A stretch of DNA of 64,000 bases, taken from NCBI GenBank assembly GCA_016931455.1, contig JAFGES010000060.1, positions 1 to 64,000 of the forward strand, read 5' to 3'. The translations under genes were made by a program, and so were the position numbers. This stretch comes from Desulfobacterales bacterium. GTDB taxonomy: Bacteria; Desulfobacterota; Desulfobacteria; Desulfobacterales; JAHDSC01. The notes beneath the pieces were generated by a model. It was not told the origin of the DNA. It worked only from the letters and a program-made list of their open reading frames with translations, and did no database searches. Within the stretch, counting starts at the first letter, position 1. Every line of letters starts with the position of its first letter. Shown here piece by piece: positions 27,908-37,617 of the stretch.

Positions 27908-29602
27908 ATGTCCAACCAGGAGGCTCAATCTAAACTCAATCAAAATTCTAATTGTTCGGAACCTGCATTTTCCATCAGCCCCTCGGGCGAAGCTTTTCCA
28001 CTGCCGCAGGAAAAAGATTACGATGAAGAATTCAAAAAAGTTCAAAGACTTGTCAAGGAACAGCGCCTGAAAGGCCGTGAAATCGTCATGGTCATGGGTG
28101 TTGGGTTTGTCGGAGCGGTTATGGCCGGTGTGGTTGCAGATTCGGTGGATCGCGAGACCGGCGAACCGACCAAATTTGTCATCGGCATGCAGCGGCCCTC
28201 GACCCGATCCTATTGGAAGATCCCATACTTAAACCGTGGAGTCGCACCGGTGGAAGCCGAAGACCCGGAAGTGGCCCCCATGATCCGCCGCTGTGTTGAG
28301 GAAAAAAAAACCCTCATCGCCACTTTTACCTATGATGTCCTCGCGCTTGCCGATGTGGTGGTTGTGGATGTTCAATGCGATTATAACAAAACATCCTTTG
28401 GTAATGTCAGACAGGGCCGGGCGGATATCGCCGCACTGGAAGAAAGCCTGAAAATCATCGGTGAAAAAATCAATCCGGAATGCCTGGTTTTAATCGAAAC
28501 TACCGTACCGCCGGGAACTACCGAATATGTTGCCTATCCGATTATCAAGAAGGCGTTTGAAGAGCGGGGTCTTTCAAATACCGAACCGCTGTTGGCGCAT
28601 TCTTTTGAACGGGTCATGCCGGGCCGCAACTATGTAGCCTCTATCCGGGATTTCTGGAGGGTTTGCAGCGGCATTAACCAAACGGCCCGTGAGCGTGTCA
28701 AAACCTTTCTTTCCGATGTGCTCAATATCGATCAATACCCGCTGACCGTGCTCGACCGGCCGATTGAAAGTGAAACCTGCAAAATCGTGGAAAACGCTTA
28801 TCGAGCGACCATCTTGGCTTTTCTGCACGAATGGAGTCTGTTTGCCGAAAACAACGGAGTGGATTTGATCAAGGTAACCGAAGCCATTAAGATCCGCCCG
28901 ACGCATTCCAATATTATTTTCCCGGGACCCGGTATCGGCGGCTACTGCCTTCCCAAAGACGGCGGGTTAGGCGTCTGGGCTTATAATACACTGATGGGAT
29001 TTGAAGATGATATTTTCAAAATTACGCCGCTGGCCATTGACATCAATGATACGCGTGCTCTGCGAGTTGCCCAGCTGGTACGTGATGCATTGCGCAATAT
29101 GGGTAAAATTGTAGCCGCTTCAAAAATAGCTGTCTTGGGTGCTTCCTACCGTGAAGATGTGGGCGATACCCGCTACAGCGGATCGGAGGTCATTGTTCGG
29201 AAACTGACGGAAATGGGCGGCGATGTACTGGTCAATGATCCTTACGTACAGCACTGGTGGGAACTTGAAAAACAGGATACCTACCCCACACCGGGCCATT
29301 CCATGGCACGGTTTTTTAGAAATCAGGAAAGACTCAACGAATTGCAGGTTCAACAGGATCTGTCCGAGTCGTTAAAAGGTGCTGACGCAGTCGTTTTGGC
29401 AGTCAGACATCAGGTTTACCGTGAACTGAATCCGGACAAGGTTGTTGAAATGATAGGCCGCCCGGCTGCCATCATCGATTGTTTCGGAATGCTGGACGAT
29501 CAAAAAATCCGTCGCTATTTTGAACTGGGCTGCGAGGTAAAAGGCCTGGGCCGCGGGCATGTTAAACGCATCAAGGATGAAGTGAAGCGGATTAAACCAT
29601 AA
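27908..29602 (+). CDS. UDP-sugar 6-dehydrogenase with N-terminal extension
   Basis: Cytoplasmic enzyme that oxidises the C6 of a UDP-sugar in two NAD-dependent steps to the uronate. The NAD-binding loop VMVMGVGFVGAVMAGVVAD lies near residue 62, after a roughly 55-residue extension not usual in UDP-glucose or UDP-ManNAc dehydrogenases (about 430 residues). Further motifs are IETTVPPGTTEYVAYPIIK, SFERVMPGRNYVASIRDFWR, ETCKIVENAYRATILAF, and GPGIGGYCLPKDGG with the catalytic Cys. The choice between UDP-Glc, ManNAc and GalNAc is open. Of two adjacent ATGs (27905, 27908), the second is better spaced from AAAAGGAG. Confidence 0.88.
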   Translation: MSNQEAQSKLNQNSNCSEPAFSISPSGEAFPLPQEKDYDEEFKKVQRLVKEQRLKGREIVMVMGVGFVGAVMAGVVADSVDRETGEPTKFVIGMQRPSTRSYWKIPYLNRGVAPVEAEDPEVAPMIRRCVEEKKTLIATFTYDVLALADVVVVDVQCDYNKTSFGNVRQGRADIAALEESLKIIGEKINPECLVLIETTVPPGTTEYVAYPIIKKAFEERGLSNTEPLLAHSFERVMPGRNYVASIRDFWRVCSGINQTARERVKTFLSDVLNIDQYPLTVLDRPIESETCKIVENAYRATILAFLHEWSLFAENNGVDLIKVTEAIKIRPTHSNIIFPGPGIGGYCLPKDGGLGVWAYNTLMGFEDDIFKITPLAIDINDTRALRVAQLVRDALRNMGKIVAASKIAVLGASYREDVGDTRYSGSEVIVRKLTEMGGDVLVNDPYVQHWWELEKQDTYPTPGHSMARFFRNQERLNELQVQQDLSESLKGADAVVLAVRHQVYRELNPDKVVEMIGRPAAIIDCFGMLDDQKIRRYFELGCEVKGLGRGHVKRIKDEVKRIKP

Positions 29603-29649
29603 AAATTCTCGAAACGAACCTTATTTCGGTTATAAACTAGACAGGCACC

Positions 29650-29687
29650 CTGGGCGAAAACCCTATCTTAAAGATAGGTTCGCCCAG
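29650..29687. terminator. Large hairpin between convergent transcription units
   Basis: CTGGGCGAA (29650-29658) pairs with TTCGCCCAG (29679-29687), and CCTATCTT (29662-29669) pairs with AAGATAGG (29671-29678), with a three-base bulge between the two stems. It lies between the + strand polysaccharide genes and the minus-strand nusB/hydrolase unit. No long T-run follows, so it may be a symmetrical barrier or an mRNA-end stabiliser rather than a classical intrinsic terminator. Confidence 0.6.
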
Positions 29688-29751
29688 GTCGCTAATGCGG
29701 CTGGTGTCGGAAACAACCTCAATAATTATTGATGGGAACTTGATTTTCCGA

Positions 29752-30378
29752 TTACATTTGTCCGACAAACGGATTGAAACGTTTTTCCGTGCCGATAGTC
29801 GTCTCCGGCCCATGTCCCGTGAAAACCCGCACGTCATCGCCTAAGACAAAAAGCTTTTTCCGTATCGCCTTTATCAGGGTATTATAATCCCCTCCCGGTA
29901 AATCGGTACGCCCGATAGAACCGGCAAAAAGCGTATCACCGACAAATACATATCCATCGGTAAAAAGCGAAATTCCTCCGGGGCTATGCCCGGGCGTATG
30001 GATTACTTTTAAGGTAATATTGCCGAATGAAATGACGGCACCATCTTCTAAAGCCTGATCCGGTGGAGGTGAATTATCGGCTGAAAGTCCCCAAGCAGCA
30101 GCGCTGGCTGAAATTTGCTTCAGTAGTGGTGCATCCAGCGGGTGAATCAGAATGGGTGCACCGGTTGCATCCTTCATGGCTCTATTTCCGCCCACATGAT
30201 CAAAATGACCATGCGTATTGATGATATACTTTAATGTAAGTTTTGATTCAGCAAGAGACAAAAGAATTCGATCGGCTTCATCGCCGGGATCGATTACCAC
30301 GGCTTCCTTGGTTTTTTTACATCCTAAAATAAAACAGTTGGCCATAATCGGACCCACTGTCAATGATTTGATAATCAA
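29752..30378 (-). CDS. Metallo-beta-lactamase-fold hydrolase (GloB/YcbL-like)
   Basis: A 208-residue hydrolase of the glyoxalase II-like branch. The zinc motif is INTHGHFDHVGGN, followed by HTPGHSPGGISLF, VGDTLFAGSIGRTDLPGG and the final His in VFTGHGPETTIG. Relatives hydrolyse thioesters such as S-lactoylglutathione or act as general hydrolases; the true substrate is not known. It begins 14 bases after nusB ends and probably closes the riboflavin-nusB transcript. Confidence 0.9.
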   Translation of the reverse strand: MIIKSLTVGPIMANCFILGCKKTKEAVVIDPGDEADRILLSLAESKLTLKYIINTHGHFDHVGGNRAMKDATGAPILIHPLDAPLLKQISASAAAWGLSADNSPPPDQALEDGAVISFGNITLKVIHTPGHSPGGISLFTDGYVFVGDTLFAGSIGRTDLPGGDYNTLIKAIRKKLFVLGDDVRVFTGHGPETTIGTEKRFNPFVGQM

Positions 30379-30392
30379 TATTTCCTCCTATA

Positions 30393-30857
30393 TTAATCCA
30401 AGACCTGATCTTTTTGATCATTTTGAATAAATTTTTTTATATCCACATCCTCTTGCTCACTTGCAATCCGAATACTGTCTAAGACGCCGTTGATAAAGGC
30501 TCCGGATTCTTCCGTACCGAATTTCTTGCCCATATCAATCGCTTCGTTGATCGATACCTTTGATGGAATATCCTGACAGCAAAGCATCTCATAGACGGCA
30601 ATTCTTAGAATATTTCTGTCGACACAAGACATACGACTAATTTTCCAGTTACTGGAAAAGCGTTCGATGATCGTGTCAAGTTCCAAGCGTTTATTCATCA
30701 CGCCTATTACCAATTTGAAAAAGAATGGAAGAATCTTTTTTGAAGGGGTAAAATTATTGCAGAAGAGTTCTAGAACATCCTTTGACACATTTTTGCTTAA
30801 ATCCATATAAAAGAGAGCTTGCATGGCAAGTTCTCTTGACCTACGCCGAGTTCCCAT
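30393..30857 (-). CDS. nusB: Transcription antitermination factor NusB
   Basis: RNA-binding protein that, with NusE (S10) and other Nus factors, promotes antitermination on rRNA operons. The 154 residues are all-helical and begin TRRRSRELAMQALFYMD, the arginine-rich N-terminus typical of the family. RNILRIAVYEMLCCQDIPSK and INEAIDMGKKFGTEESGAFI are the other signatures. The gene follows ribH with a two-base gap, an arrangement (ribH-nusB) common in many bacteria. Confidence 0.95.
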   Translation of the reverse strand: MGTRRRSRELAMQALFYMDLSKNVSKDVLELFCNNFTPSKKILPFFFKLVIGVMNKRLELDTIIERFSSNWKISRMSCVDRNILRIAVYEMLCCQDIPSKVSINEAIDMGKKFGTEESGAFINGVLDSIRIASEQEDVDIKKFIQNDQKDQVLD

Positions 30858-30859
30858 GA

Positions 30860-31333
30860 TTATGTCTGATCAACAATCTCAATTAAATTTGCCATTTCCA
30901 CGGCAGCCATTGCTGCGCTCCAGCCTTTATTGCCGGCCTTTGTTCCGGCCCGCTCGATAGCCTGCTCAATCGTATCGGATGTTATAATCCCAAAAATAAC
31001 CGGAACTTCCGATTCCAAACCGATCATTGCGATTCCCTTCGATACTTCCGCGCTCACATAATCGAAATGGGGCGTCGCACCGCGTATGACCGCGCCCAGA
31101 CAGATCACCGCATGGTATTTGCCTTTTTTTGCCAGTTTTTTGGCTATCAGGGGTATTTCAAAGGCGCCGGGCACTTTAACGATTTCAATGTCAGCCTCCT
31201 TTGTTCCGGAACGAATCAAGGCATCCAGAGCCCCTCCGACAAGCTTATCGGTTATAAAATCGTTAAAACGAGCGGCAACAAGGGCAAACCGTTTACCTTC
31301 GGCAACAAGTTTGCCTTCAAAAATTTTCGGCAT
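30860..31333 (-). CDS. ribH: 6,7-dimethyl-8-ribityllumazine synthase
   Basis: Condenses 5-amino-6-ribitylaminouracil with dihydroxybutanone phosphate, the penultimate riboflavin step, usually as a 60-subunit shell or a pentamer. The 157 residues include [50 protein letters not shown] (catalytic His) and [23 protein letters not shown] at 31333 is preferred because GGGAGG precedes it by about eight bases; a start at 31348 would lie before that site. Confidence 0.96.
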   Translation of the reverse strand: MPKIFEGKLVAEGKRFALVAARFNDFITDKLVGGALDALIRSGTKEADIEIVKVPGAFEIPLIAKKLAKKGKYHAVICLGAVIRGATPHFDYVSAEVSKGIAMIGLESEVPVIFGIITSDTIEQAIERAGTKAGNKGWSAAMAAVEMANLIEIVDQT

Positions 31334-31421
31334 CGATATACCTCCCAAAAAGTCCGATTACATATGGTAAAATAAAAAGTTTCAAGTTCAAGGCACATAA
31401 ATCTTAATGAATGAGAATGAC

Positions 31422-32636
31422 TTATGGTTTCTCAACAATATTGAGTTTATGCCCCATTTTCAGTTCTTTGCATCTAAGATAACATTGGTTGAATTCATTC
31501 GGTTCAATTTGAATCGGAACCTGCTCAACAATACTGAGATCATAACCTTCGAGCCCAATGATTTTTTTGGGATTGTTGGTCAAAAGCCGCATTTTCTTGA
31601 TTCCGAGATCAACCAGGATCTGAGCACCGATACCATAGTCCCGCAGATCAGGCTTGAATCCAAGTTTCACATTTGCTTCAACCGTATCAAAGCCTTGATC
31701 TTGCAAGGCATAGGCTTTCAATTTATTAACCAGCCCGATTCCTCGGCCTTCCTGCCGAATATAAAGCAGTACGCCGCTGCCTTCCTCTTGCATCATGACC
31801 ATCGCCTTATGTAACTGATCACCGCAATCACAGCGCAAGGACCCGAAAATATCACCGGTTAGACATTCTGAATGGACACGAACCAGAACGGGTTTATTTG
31901 AATCGATTTCACCCTTTACCATGGCGATATGTAGAAAATCATCCACATCATTTTCATAGACGATTGCCTTGAATTCTCCTGCAAAACTGGTTGGTATGAC
32001 TGTTTCTGCAGCTCTGCGCACAAAAGATTCATTCCGCATGCGATATTTGATCAGGTCTGCGATCGTACAGATACCGATTCCATGTTTTTCACTAAATTTT
32101 TCAAGACTCGGCATTCGTGCCATTGTTCCGTCTTCATCCATGACTTCGCAAATCACCCCGGCCGGCTTTAAACCGGCCAGCCGTGCCAAATCTACAGAAC
32201 CCTCCGTCTGACCGGAACGTACGATAACGCCTCCATCTTTGGCTCTCAATGGAAATATATGTCCCGGCCTAACCAGATCCGATGGTTGGGCATCATCGGC
32301 TACGGCCGCAAGAATTGTGGTCGCACGGTCTCCACACGAAATCCCTGTTGTCACGCCGCATCTCGCTTCAATCGAAACGGTAAAACCGGTTTGAAATTGC
32401 GATGTATTATTATCAACCATCGGTGGAAGTCCCAGTGCATCGACTTTTTCTCCCGTGAGTGACAGGCAGATAAGCCCCCTTCCATACATCGCCATAAAGT
32501 TTATGGCTTCAGGCGTCACTTTCTCAGCCGCCATGGTCAAATCACCCTCATTTTCACGATCTTCGTCATCAACAAGGATAATCATCCGTCCGGCTCTAAT
32601 CTCTTCTATTGCCTTTTCAACTGTAATTAATGGCAT
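31422..32636 (-). CDS. ribBA: Bifunctional 3,4-dihydroxy-2-butanone-4-phosphate synthase / GTP cyclohydrolase II
   Basis: Makes both riboflavin precursors. The RibB domain (residues 1-200) has [24 protein letters not shown]-like helix and [12 protein letters not shown]. The RibA domain (about 205-404) has [20 protein letters not shown], with the three zinc Cys, followed by [11 protein letters not shown] and [11 protein letters not shown]. The 404-residue length is standard for the fusion. It lies 59 bases after ribE and 88 bases before ribH. No FMN riboswitch is recognisable upstream of any rib gene here. Confidence 0.97.
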   Translation of the reverse strand: MPLITVEKAIEEIRAGRMIILVDDEDRENEGDLTMAAEKVTPEAINFMAMYGRGLICLSLTGEKVDALGLPPMVDNNTSQFQTGFTVSIEARCGVTTGISCGDRATTILAAVADDAQPSDLVRPGHIFPLRAKDGGVIVRSGQTEGSVDLARLAGLKPAGVICEVMDEDGTMARMPSLEKFSEKHGIGICTIADLIKYRMRNESFVRRAAETVIPTSFAGEFKAIVYENDVDDFLHIAMVKGEIDSNKPVLVRVHSECLTGDIFGSLRCDCGDQLHKAMVMMQEEGSGVLLYIRQEGRGIGLVNKLKAYALQDQGFDTVEANVKLGFKPDLRDYGIGAQILVDLGIKKMRLLTNNPKKIIGLEGYDLSIVEQVPIQIEPNEFNQCYLRCKELKMGHKLNIVEKP

Positions 32637-32695
32637 TTCTTTTTTGTAATCTCCTATTTTTAAAAATTTTCAGCTATCCGCCGAAAGTCTGCGGA

Positions 32696-33361
32696 TTAAA
32701 GAAAACCGGTTTTTGTTAGAAATTGCATATCGATCGAGGATGTTCCGGTTTCTTTTTCTAAATCATTATCTAATCGCCCCTGAATAAAGCGTTCAACATA
32801 TTTTCCAATCATGTCGGTTTCAATGTTGACAGGGTCACCCATTTTTTTAAACCCTATAGTCGTCAGCTTGGCTGTATGGGGAATAATGCTGACCTCAAAA
32901 CTCTCACGGCTGCAATCATTAATGGTCAAACTAATACCATCCACAGCCACCGAGCCTTTTTTGATCATATAGCGTGAAAGTGATGGATTTAAACCGATGG
33001 TCACAATCATCGCATTACCTGTAGTCTTTCTATGTTTAAGAACACCGATGCCGTCTATATGGCCTGAAACAAGATGGCCGTCCAAGCGATCGGAAAGCCG
33101 CAGGGCACGCTCAAGATTGACACGTTCTCCAATTTTTGCCCGGCCGATAGTTGTCTTTTCAAGCGTCTCGGGCGATACATCAACTTCAAAACAGGGTCCG
33201 TCAATGGCAACTGCGGTCAAACAGGCGCCGCTGACGGCAATACTGTCTCCCAATCGGGTTTGGTCAAGCTTAAAATCAGCCTCTAGGGTTAAATGTTTGC
33301 CAAAACCGGACGACTGAATCCGCCTAATCGTACCCAGCCCTTCAATGATTCCTGTAAACAT
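32696..33361 (-). CDS. ribE: Riboflavin synthase alpha chain
   Basis: Dismutates two lumazine molecules to riboflavin. The two tandem lumazine-binding barrels are visible: MFTGIIEGLGTIRRI with GACLTAV in the first, and GHIDGIGVLKHRK with SVAVDGISLTIND in the second. The 221 residues match the family. ATG at 33361 follows GAGGGG by about seven bases and the gene overlaps the end of ribD by 20 bases, so translation is probably coupled. Confidence 0.96.
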   Translation of the reverse strand: MFTGIIEGLGTIRRIQSSGFGKHLTLEADFKLDQTRLGDSIAVSGACLTAVAIDGPCFEVDVSPETLEKTTIGRAKIGERVNLERALRLSDRLDGHLVSGHIDGIGVLKHRKTTGNAMIVTIGLNPSLSRYMIKKGSVAVDGISLTINDCSRESFEVSIIPHTAKLTTIGFKKMGDPVNIETDMIGKYVERFIQGRLDNDLEKETGTSSIDMQFLTKTGFL

Positions 33362-34484
33362 CAATATACCCCTCGATCATAACATCATCACCCAATCGCC
33401 GAACCTTGATATCTTTAACCGGGATCGACCGATTCATGGTTGCCGCCCCGGGACCCGTGCAGATCGGAACACCATCATTTCCCCCTAGAATTTTGGGCGC
33501 ATAAAAAAATATAATTTTATCTACAATTCCTGATCTGAGAGCAGATGCAATGACCCGCCCACCGCCTTCGATCAGCAAGCTGGTAATATTTAAAGCACCT
33601 AATCGATCCATTAGAAAATTCAGATCGATTAATCCCCCTTCAACAGGTACCGTCATCACCTTCGCACCTGTTTTTTCAATTCTATCTTTTTTATCTTTCG
33701 AGATTGAATCGCCTGTAAAAATAAACGTATCAGAATCGGAATCAAGCTGCAACACCTTGGCATCTTCTGCTATTGAAAGATGGGTGTCTAAAATAATACG
33801 GGTCGGATCATGTCTCTTCATATGTTCCAAGCGGGTCGTCAAACTCGGATTATCTCTATTGACCGTATCGATACCGACCATAATGGCATCGGCAGCATGA
33901 CGGAGCCGATGCACACACCTTCTTGAATCTTCACCGGAAACCCATTTGGAATCCCCTGTTCGGGTTGCGATTTGACCGTCTAAGGTAGCAGCACATTTAA
34001 TGATAACAAATGGACGTTTCGTTCGTATATATTTAACAAAGGCTTCATTAAGCCTTTTTGCCTCAGTTTCACAAACACCTGCTGTAATGCTTATGCCGTG
34101 CCGATGTAAATAATCGAGTCCCCCCCCTTCAACATCAGGGTTTGGGTCCTTCATAGCGATCACAACACGTTTGATACCGGCTTCAAGAATTTTTTCGGTG
34201 CAAGGAGGTGTCCGTCCGGTATGATTACAAGGTTCAAGTGTAACATAAAGGGTCGAATTTTCGGTAGCGCTCCCGGCATCATTTATAGCATTGACTTCAG
34301 CATGAGCCTTTCCCGCAGCCTGGTGATATCCTTTTCCCACAATCTTGCCGTCTTTTACGACAACAGCACCCACCATCGGGTTGGGGGAAGTAAAACCCCG
34401 CCCCTTCCGAGCAAGGTTTAATGCTGTTTTCATATAACGGATGTCTTCCGTATCCGACTCTTTGCTTTTCAGGCTTTTCTTCAT
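33342..34484 (-). CDS. ribD: Bifunctional pyrimidine deaminase/reductase
   Basis: Deaminates and then reduces the GTP-derived pyrimidine in riboflavin synthesis. The deaminase domain (residues 18-165) has the zinc motif HAEVNAINDAG and TLEPCNHTGRTPPCTE. The reductase domain has IKCAATLDGQIATRTGDSKW and LLIEGGGRVIASALRSG. The 380-residue length is normal. It directly follows nrdR (three-base gap), as in many bacteria. Confidence 0.96.
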   Translation of the reverse strand: MKKSLKSKESDTEDIRYMKTALNLARKGRGFTSPNPMVGAVVVKDGKIVGKGYHQAAGKAHAEVNAINDAGSATENSTLYVTLEPCNHTGRTPPCTEKILEAGIKRVVIAMKDPNPDVEGGGLDYLHRHGISITAGVCETEAKRLNEAFVKYIRTKRPFVIIKCAATLDGQIATRTGDSKWVSGEDSRRCVHRLRHAADAIMVGIDTVNRDNPSLTTRLEHMKRHDPTRIILDTHLSIAEDAKVLQLDSDSDTFIFTGDSISKDKKDRIEKTGAKVMTVPVEGGLIDLNFLMDRLGALNITSLLIEGGGRVIASALRSGIVDKIIFFYAPKILGGNDGVPICTGPGAATMNRSIPVKDIKVRRLGDDVMIEGYIDVYRNH

Positions 34485-34487
34485 TTC

Positions 34488-34955
34488 CTATTGGGTTTGC
34501 TGCTCATTACTTAAAAGTCTTTTCAATTCTGAGACAAAATCGTTGACGTCTTTGAATTCTCTGTAGACCGATGCAAATCTAACATAGGCCACATCATCTA
34601 ATTTGTGGAGTTTTTTCATGATCTTTTCACCGACGATATGGGATGGAATCTCCTTTTCGCCGGTTTCTCTGAGGTCACGTTCAAGTTCATCGAGAAACTC
34701 CTCAATCATATTCATACTGATATCTCGCTTTTCACAGGCCTTCTGAATACCCGTACGCACCTTTTCACGACTAAAATTTTCCCGACGCCCATCCTTTTTG
34801 ACAATCATAATCGGGATTTCTTCAATGTGCTCATATGTCGTAAAGCGTCGCCGACAAGCAATACATTCCCTGCGTCTGCGAATGACATCACCATCTTTGT
34901 TCAGCCTTGAATCGATGACTTTGTTTTCCAGTTCTCCACAAAATGGGCATTTCAT
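34488..34955 (-). CDS. nrdR: Transcriptional repressor NrdR
   Basis: Nucleotide-sensing repressor of ribonucleotide reductase genes. The N-terminal zinc ribbon has CPFCG and [12 protein letters not shown], with the basic [11 protein letters not shown] between. The ATP-cone follows ([20 protein letters not shown]), and [17 protein letters not shown] is the usual C-terminal signature. The 155 residues agree with the family. Its targets are not within this window. Confidence 0.96.
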   Translation of the reverse strand: MKCPFCGELENKVIDSRLNKDGDVIRRRRECIACRRRFTTYEHIEEIPIMIVKKDGRRENFSREKVRTGIQKACEKRDISMNMIEEFLDELERDLRETGEKEIPSHIVGEKIMKKLHKLDDVAYVRFASVYREFKDVNDFVSELKRLLSNEQQTQ

Positions 34956-34965
34956 AAATTTTTCC

Positions 34966-35430
34966 CTACGAGCCGGTATTGATCTTTATTGTTTCAATTC
35001 CCGCTTCTTTCAACAGGTCGGCCGATAATGAATCCGCATATCCGGTCGCATAAATGATCTTTTCTATGCCCGCATTAATGATCATTTTAGTACAAATGGA
35101 ACAAGGAAGATTGGTGCAAAAAAGAGTTGCCCCCTTTATTGAAACACCATGTAATGCGGCTTGAATAATGGCATTTTGCTCTGCATGAATACCCCGGCAA
35201 AGCTCATGTCGTTCTCCTGAGGATATTTTTAATTTCTCTCGAAGGCAGCCTCTATCAATGCAGTGTTCAATACCGCTCGGGGCTCCATTGTAGCCGGTCG
35301 ACAAAATCCGTTTATCTTTTACGATCACAGCGCCTACGGCTCGTCTGAGGCAGGTGGATCGCTTTGCAACCAGCTTTGTAATATCCATGAAATAGGTTTC
35401 CCATGTCGGCCGTTCACCTTTTACAGGCAT
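34966..35430 (-). CDS. dCMP deaminase (ComEB-like)
   Basis: Zinc-dependent deaminase that supplies dUMP for thymidylate synthesis. Residues include [20 protein letters not shown], the zinc motif [13 protein letters not shown], and [19 protein letters not shown]. The 154-residue product starts at ATG 35430, just one base after the glyA stop; a longer frame runs back into glyA but is not needed. It lies between glyA and nrdR, which fits a nucleotide and one-carbon grouping. Confidence 0.92.
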   Translation of the reverse strand: MPVKGERPTWETYFMDITKLVAKRSTCLRRAVGAVIVKDKRILSTGYNGAPSGIEHCIDRGCLREKLKISSGERHELCRGIHAEQNAIIQAALHGVSIKGATLFCTNLPCSICTKMIINAGIEKIIYATGYADSLSADLLKEAGIETIKINTGS

Positions 35431-35431
35431 T

Positions 35432-36697
35432 TTATGATGTGACCCCTTTATCCCAATTTTGATAGAGCGGAAATGCATCACAGAGCTGCCTCACCTTTTT
35501 TCGGACGCCGGCAATCACTTTATCTTCTTGATGATTTTTCAAGGTGTCAACAATCAACCGGGCTATAGTCACCATCTCCGCTTCTCCCATGCCTCTGGTG
35601 GTAACAGCGGGTGTGCCGATCCGAATACCACTGGTTACAAAGGGACTGCGTGTTTCAAAGGGTATCGAATTTTTATTGACCGTGATACCCGCCTGTCCCA
35701 AAACAGCTTGGGCCTCTTTACCGGTGATGTCGAGATTCGTTAAGTCGACAAGCATCATATGGTTATCCGTACCATCGGAGACAAGTTTCAAACCTTCCTT
35801 CATCAAATGCGCTGCAAGGGTTTTGGCATTTTTGACGATATTTAGCTGATATATTTTAAAAGACGGATCAAGGGCTTCTTTGAAGGCCACCGCCTTAGCA
35901 GCAATAACATGCATTAGGGGGCCGCCTTGTATGCCGGGAAATATTTCTTTATTCAACGGCTTATCGTAGTCTTTGGAGGAAATAATCAGTCCCCCGCGCG
36001 GTCCTCTCAGAGTCTTGTGCGTTGTGGAGGTGATTACATCTGCAAAAGAAATCGGAGAAGGATGCACACCGGCCGCCACTAATCCGGCAATATGAGCCAT
36101 ATCAACCATTAAATAAGCATCAACGAGTTTCGCAACGCGTGCAAAGGCTTCAAAATCCAGTGTTCTGGGGTATGCGCTGGCCCCTGCGACAATCAATTTC
36201 GGACGATGCTTTTCAGCGATACGCGCCAGTTCTTCATAGTCAATGGTTCCGGTATCGCGGGCTACACCGTAATGTATAAATTTAAACAGTTTCCCTGAAA
36301 AGCTGACCGGGCTTCCATGGGTCAGATGTCCTCCGTGGGACAAATCCATTCCAAGCACCGTATCCCCAGGATTTAAAAGTGCAAAATATACCGCCATGTT
36401 GGCCTGTGATCCGGAGTGCGGCTGAACATTTGCATAGGTTGCGCCAAACAATTCTTTTGCTCTTTCAATAGCTGTTTTTTCGGCAATATCGACATATTCG
36501 CACCCTCCATAATAGCGCTTTCCCGGATAACCTTCAGCATATTTATTCGTCAGCACACTTCCCTGCGCAGCCATAACAGCCGGGCTTGCTATATTTTCCG
36601 AAGCGATCAGCTCTAAAGTATTTTTTTGCCTTTCAAGCTCGTTTTTAATAACCTCGGCAATTTCAGGATCTATCTTCTCAATGAGATTCGTCTCCAC
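35432..36697 (-). CDS. glyA: Serine hydroxymethyltransferase
   Basis: PLP enzyme that transfers the serine beta-carbon to tetrahydrofolate, giving glycine and methylene-THF. Motifs are [58 protein letters not shown] and the PLP-lysine site [18 protein letters not shown]. The 421-residue length is standard. It is followed closely by dCMP deaminase and preceded by rpiB. Confidence 0.97.
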   Translation of the reverse strand: METNLIEKIDPEIAEVIKNELERQKNTLELIASENIASPAVMAAQGSVLTNKYAEGYPGKRYYGGCEYVDIAEKTAIERAKELFGATYANVQPHSGSQANMAVYFALLNPGDTVLGMDLSHGGHLTHGSPVSFSGKLFKFIHYGVARDTGTIDYEELARIAEKHRPKLIVAGASAYPRTLDFEAFARVAKLVDAYLMVDMAHIAGLVAAGVHPSPISFADVITSTTHKTLRGPRGGLIISSKDYDKPLNKEIFPGIQGGPLMHVIAAKAVAFKEALDPSFKIYQLNIVKNAKTLAAHLMKEGLKLVSDGTDNHMMLVDLTNLDITGKEAQAVLGQAGITVNKNSIPFETRSPFVTSGIRIGTPAVTTRGMGEAEMVTIARLIVDTLKNHQEDKVIAGVRKKVRQLCDAFPLYQNWDKGVTS

Positions 36698-36752
36698 AAT
36701 TTCTTCCCCTTTAGAAATTTTTTTCTTTTATTCAATTTTAAAAGTTGATCGA

Positions 36753-37244
36753 TCATAATGTTTTTTTAAAGCTTGAACCACATATTCCGATATTATTAAT
36801 CCCATCGAATTTTTCAATTCGTAGCTGATGCCGCTCCCCATCAAATGGTGTTTCAAGCCAAAGTTTTACTATTTCCATAGCAAGTGCCTCACCGATAATA
36901 CGCCCCCCCATAACCAATATATTGGAGTTGTTATGCCGCCTGCTCATAATTGTGGAAAAAAGATCATTACATAGCGCCGCTCGAACATGAGGAAAGCGGT
37001 TTGAAACCATGGACATCCCGATGCCCGTGCCGCAAAGAAGTATTCCGCGTTTAAATTTTCCGATGGAGACGGCATGAGCAACCTTGATTCCGAAATCCGG
37101 ATAGTCGACCGAATCTTGAGCATAGGTACCCGCATCCTCAATCTCGATGCCGGTTTCGATAATATGTTCCTTAATCTTTTCTTTCAACGGATAACCTGCA
37201 TGATCACTTCCAATAATAATCGGCGTCTTGTTCTCAGACATCAT
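36753..37244 (-). CDS. rpiB: Ribose-5-phosphate isomerase B
   Basis: Interconverts ribose 5-phosphate and ribulose 5-phosphate. The 163-residue product has IIIGSDHAGYPLKEKIKEHI, the active-site GILLCGTGIGMSMVSNR and VRAALCNDLFSTIMSRRHNN, followed by GGRIIGEALAMEIVKLWLE. Two ATGs are adjacent (37244 and 37241) after AAGGTG; the second is slightly better spaced. It is the first gene after the fabF terminator and may start the glyA-nrdR-rib unit. Confidence 0.95.
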   Translation of the reverse strand: MMSENKTPIIIGSDHAGYPLKEKIKEHIIETGIEIEDAGTYAQDSVDYPDFGIKVAHAVSIGKFKRGILLCGTGIGMSMVSNRFPHVRAALCNDLFSTIMSRRHNNSNILVMGGRIIGEALAMEIVKLWLETPFDGERHQLRIEKFDGINNIGICGSSFKKTL

Positions 37245-37416
37245 TACACCTTATCTAAAAATTTATATCGTATTTGCAGCTTTCATTCAAATTGACCTCT
37301 TTTCCGATGAATCAACAAACGAGAGCGTCTTTACAGCTCAGTCCAATGCATAACGCCTTTATTTAAATAAATATTTATGTAACCGCAAGAAAAAAATTAT
37401 TTTTATTGTCAACAAG

Positions 37417-37449
37417 AAAAAAATTATAAGGATTTTATGAAATTCTTAT
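37417..37449 (-). terminator. Intrinsic terminator downstream of fabF
   Basis: Read on the minus strand, ATAAG (from 37449) with inner ATTT/AAAT pairing folds back on CTTAT (to 37426), then a run of seven T follows (complement of A at 37417-37423). It lies between fabF and rpiB and would end the rpmF-fabF transcript. Confidence 0.6.
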
Positions 37450-37452
37450 CCG

Positions 37453-37523
37453 AGGAGGTGATCTAAGAGTGGTCAAGAAAAATCGGAGCAATCCATCCAA
37501 CCGACCCGCTCCCTAAATGGGAG
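37453..37523 (+). other. Extended Shine-Dalgarno-like 11-mer, 15-codon frame and hairpin
   Basis: The 373-base fabF-rpiB gap holds AGGAGGTGATC at 37453-37463, a perfect complement to the 3-prime tail of 16S rRNA. On the + strand it precedes a GTG at 37469 and 15 codons (VVKKNRSNPSNRPAP, TAA at 37514). CTCCC/GGGAG (37509-37523) forms a small hairpin over the stop. Read on the minus strand, the same bases are GATCACCTCCT just before the fabF terminator. Which strand matters is unknown. The remaining gap holds nothing else recognisable. Confidence 0.4.
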
Positions 37524-37617
37524 GGGTCTACGAAGGATGCAACATAACTAAGTTAAAACCAATATCATTCAGATAATGGAATCAGCCGACAACAAGGCCT
37601 AAATCTAAACCCAGTCA

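Noticed and set aside
30860-34484. FMN riboswitch ahead of the riboflavin genes
   Set aside because: No conserved RFN-element blocks are visible upstream of ribD, ribE, ribBA or ribH on the coding strand, and the gaps are too short or lack the structure.
37469-37516. 15-codon leader peptide as a real gene
   Set aside because: The ribosome site is perfect, but no promoter, no downstream + strand gene and no recognisable peptide are seen, so it is recorded only as a site of interest.
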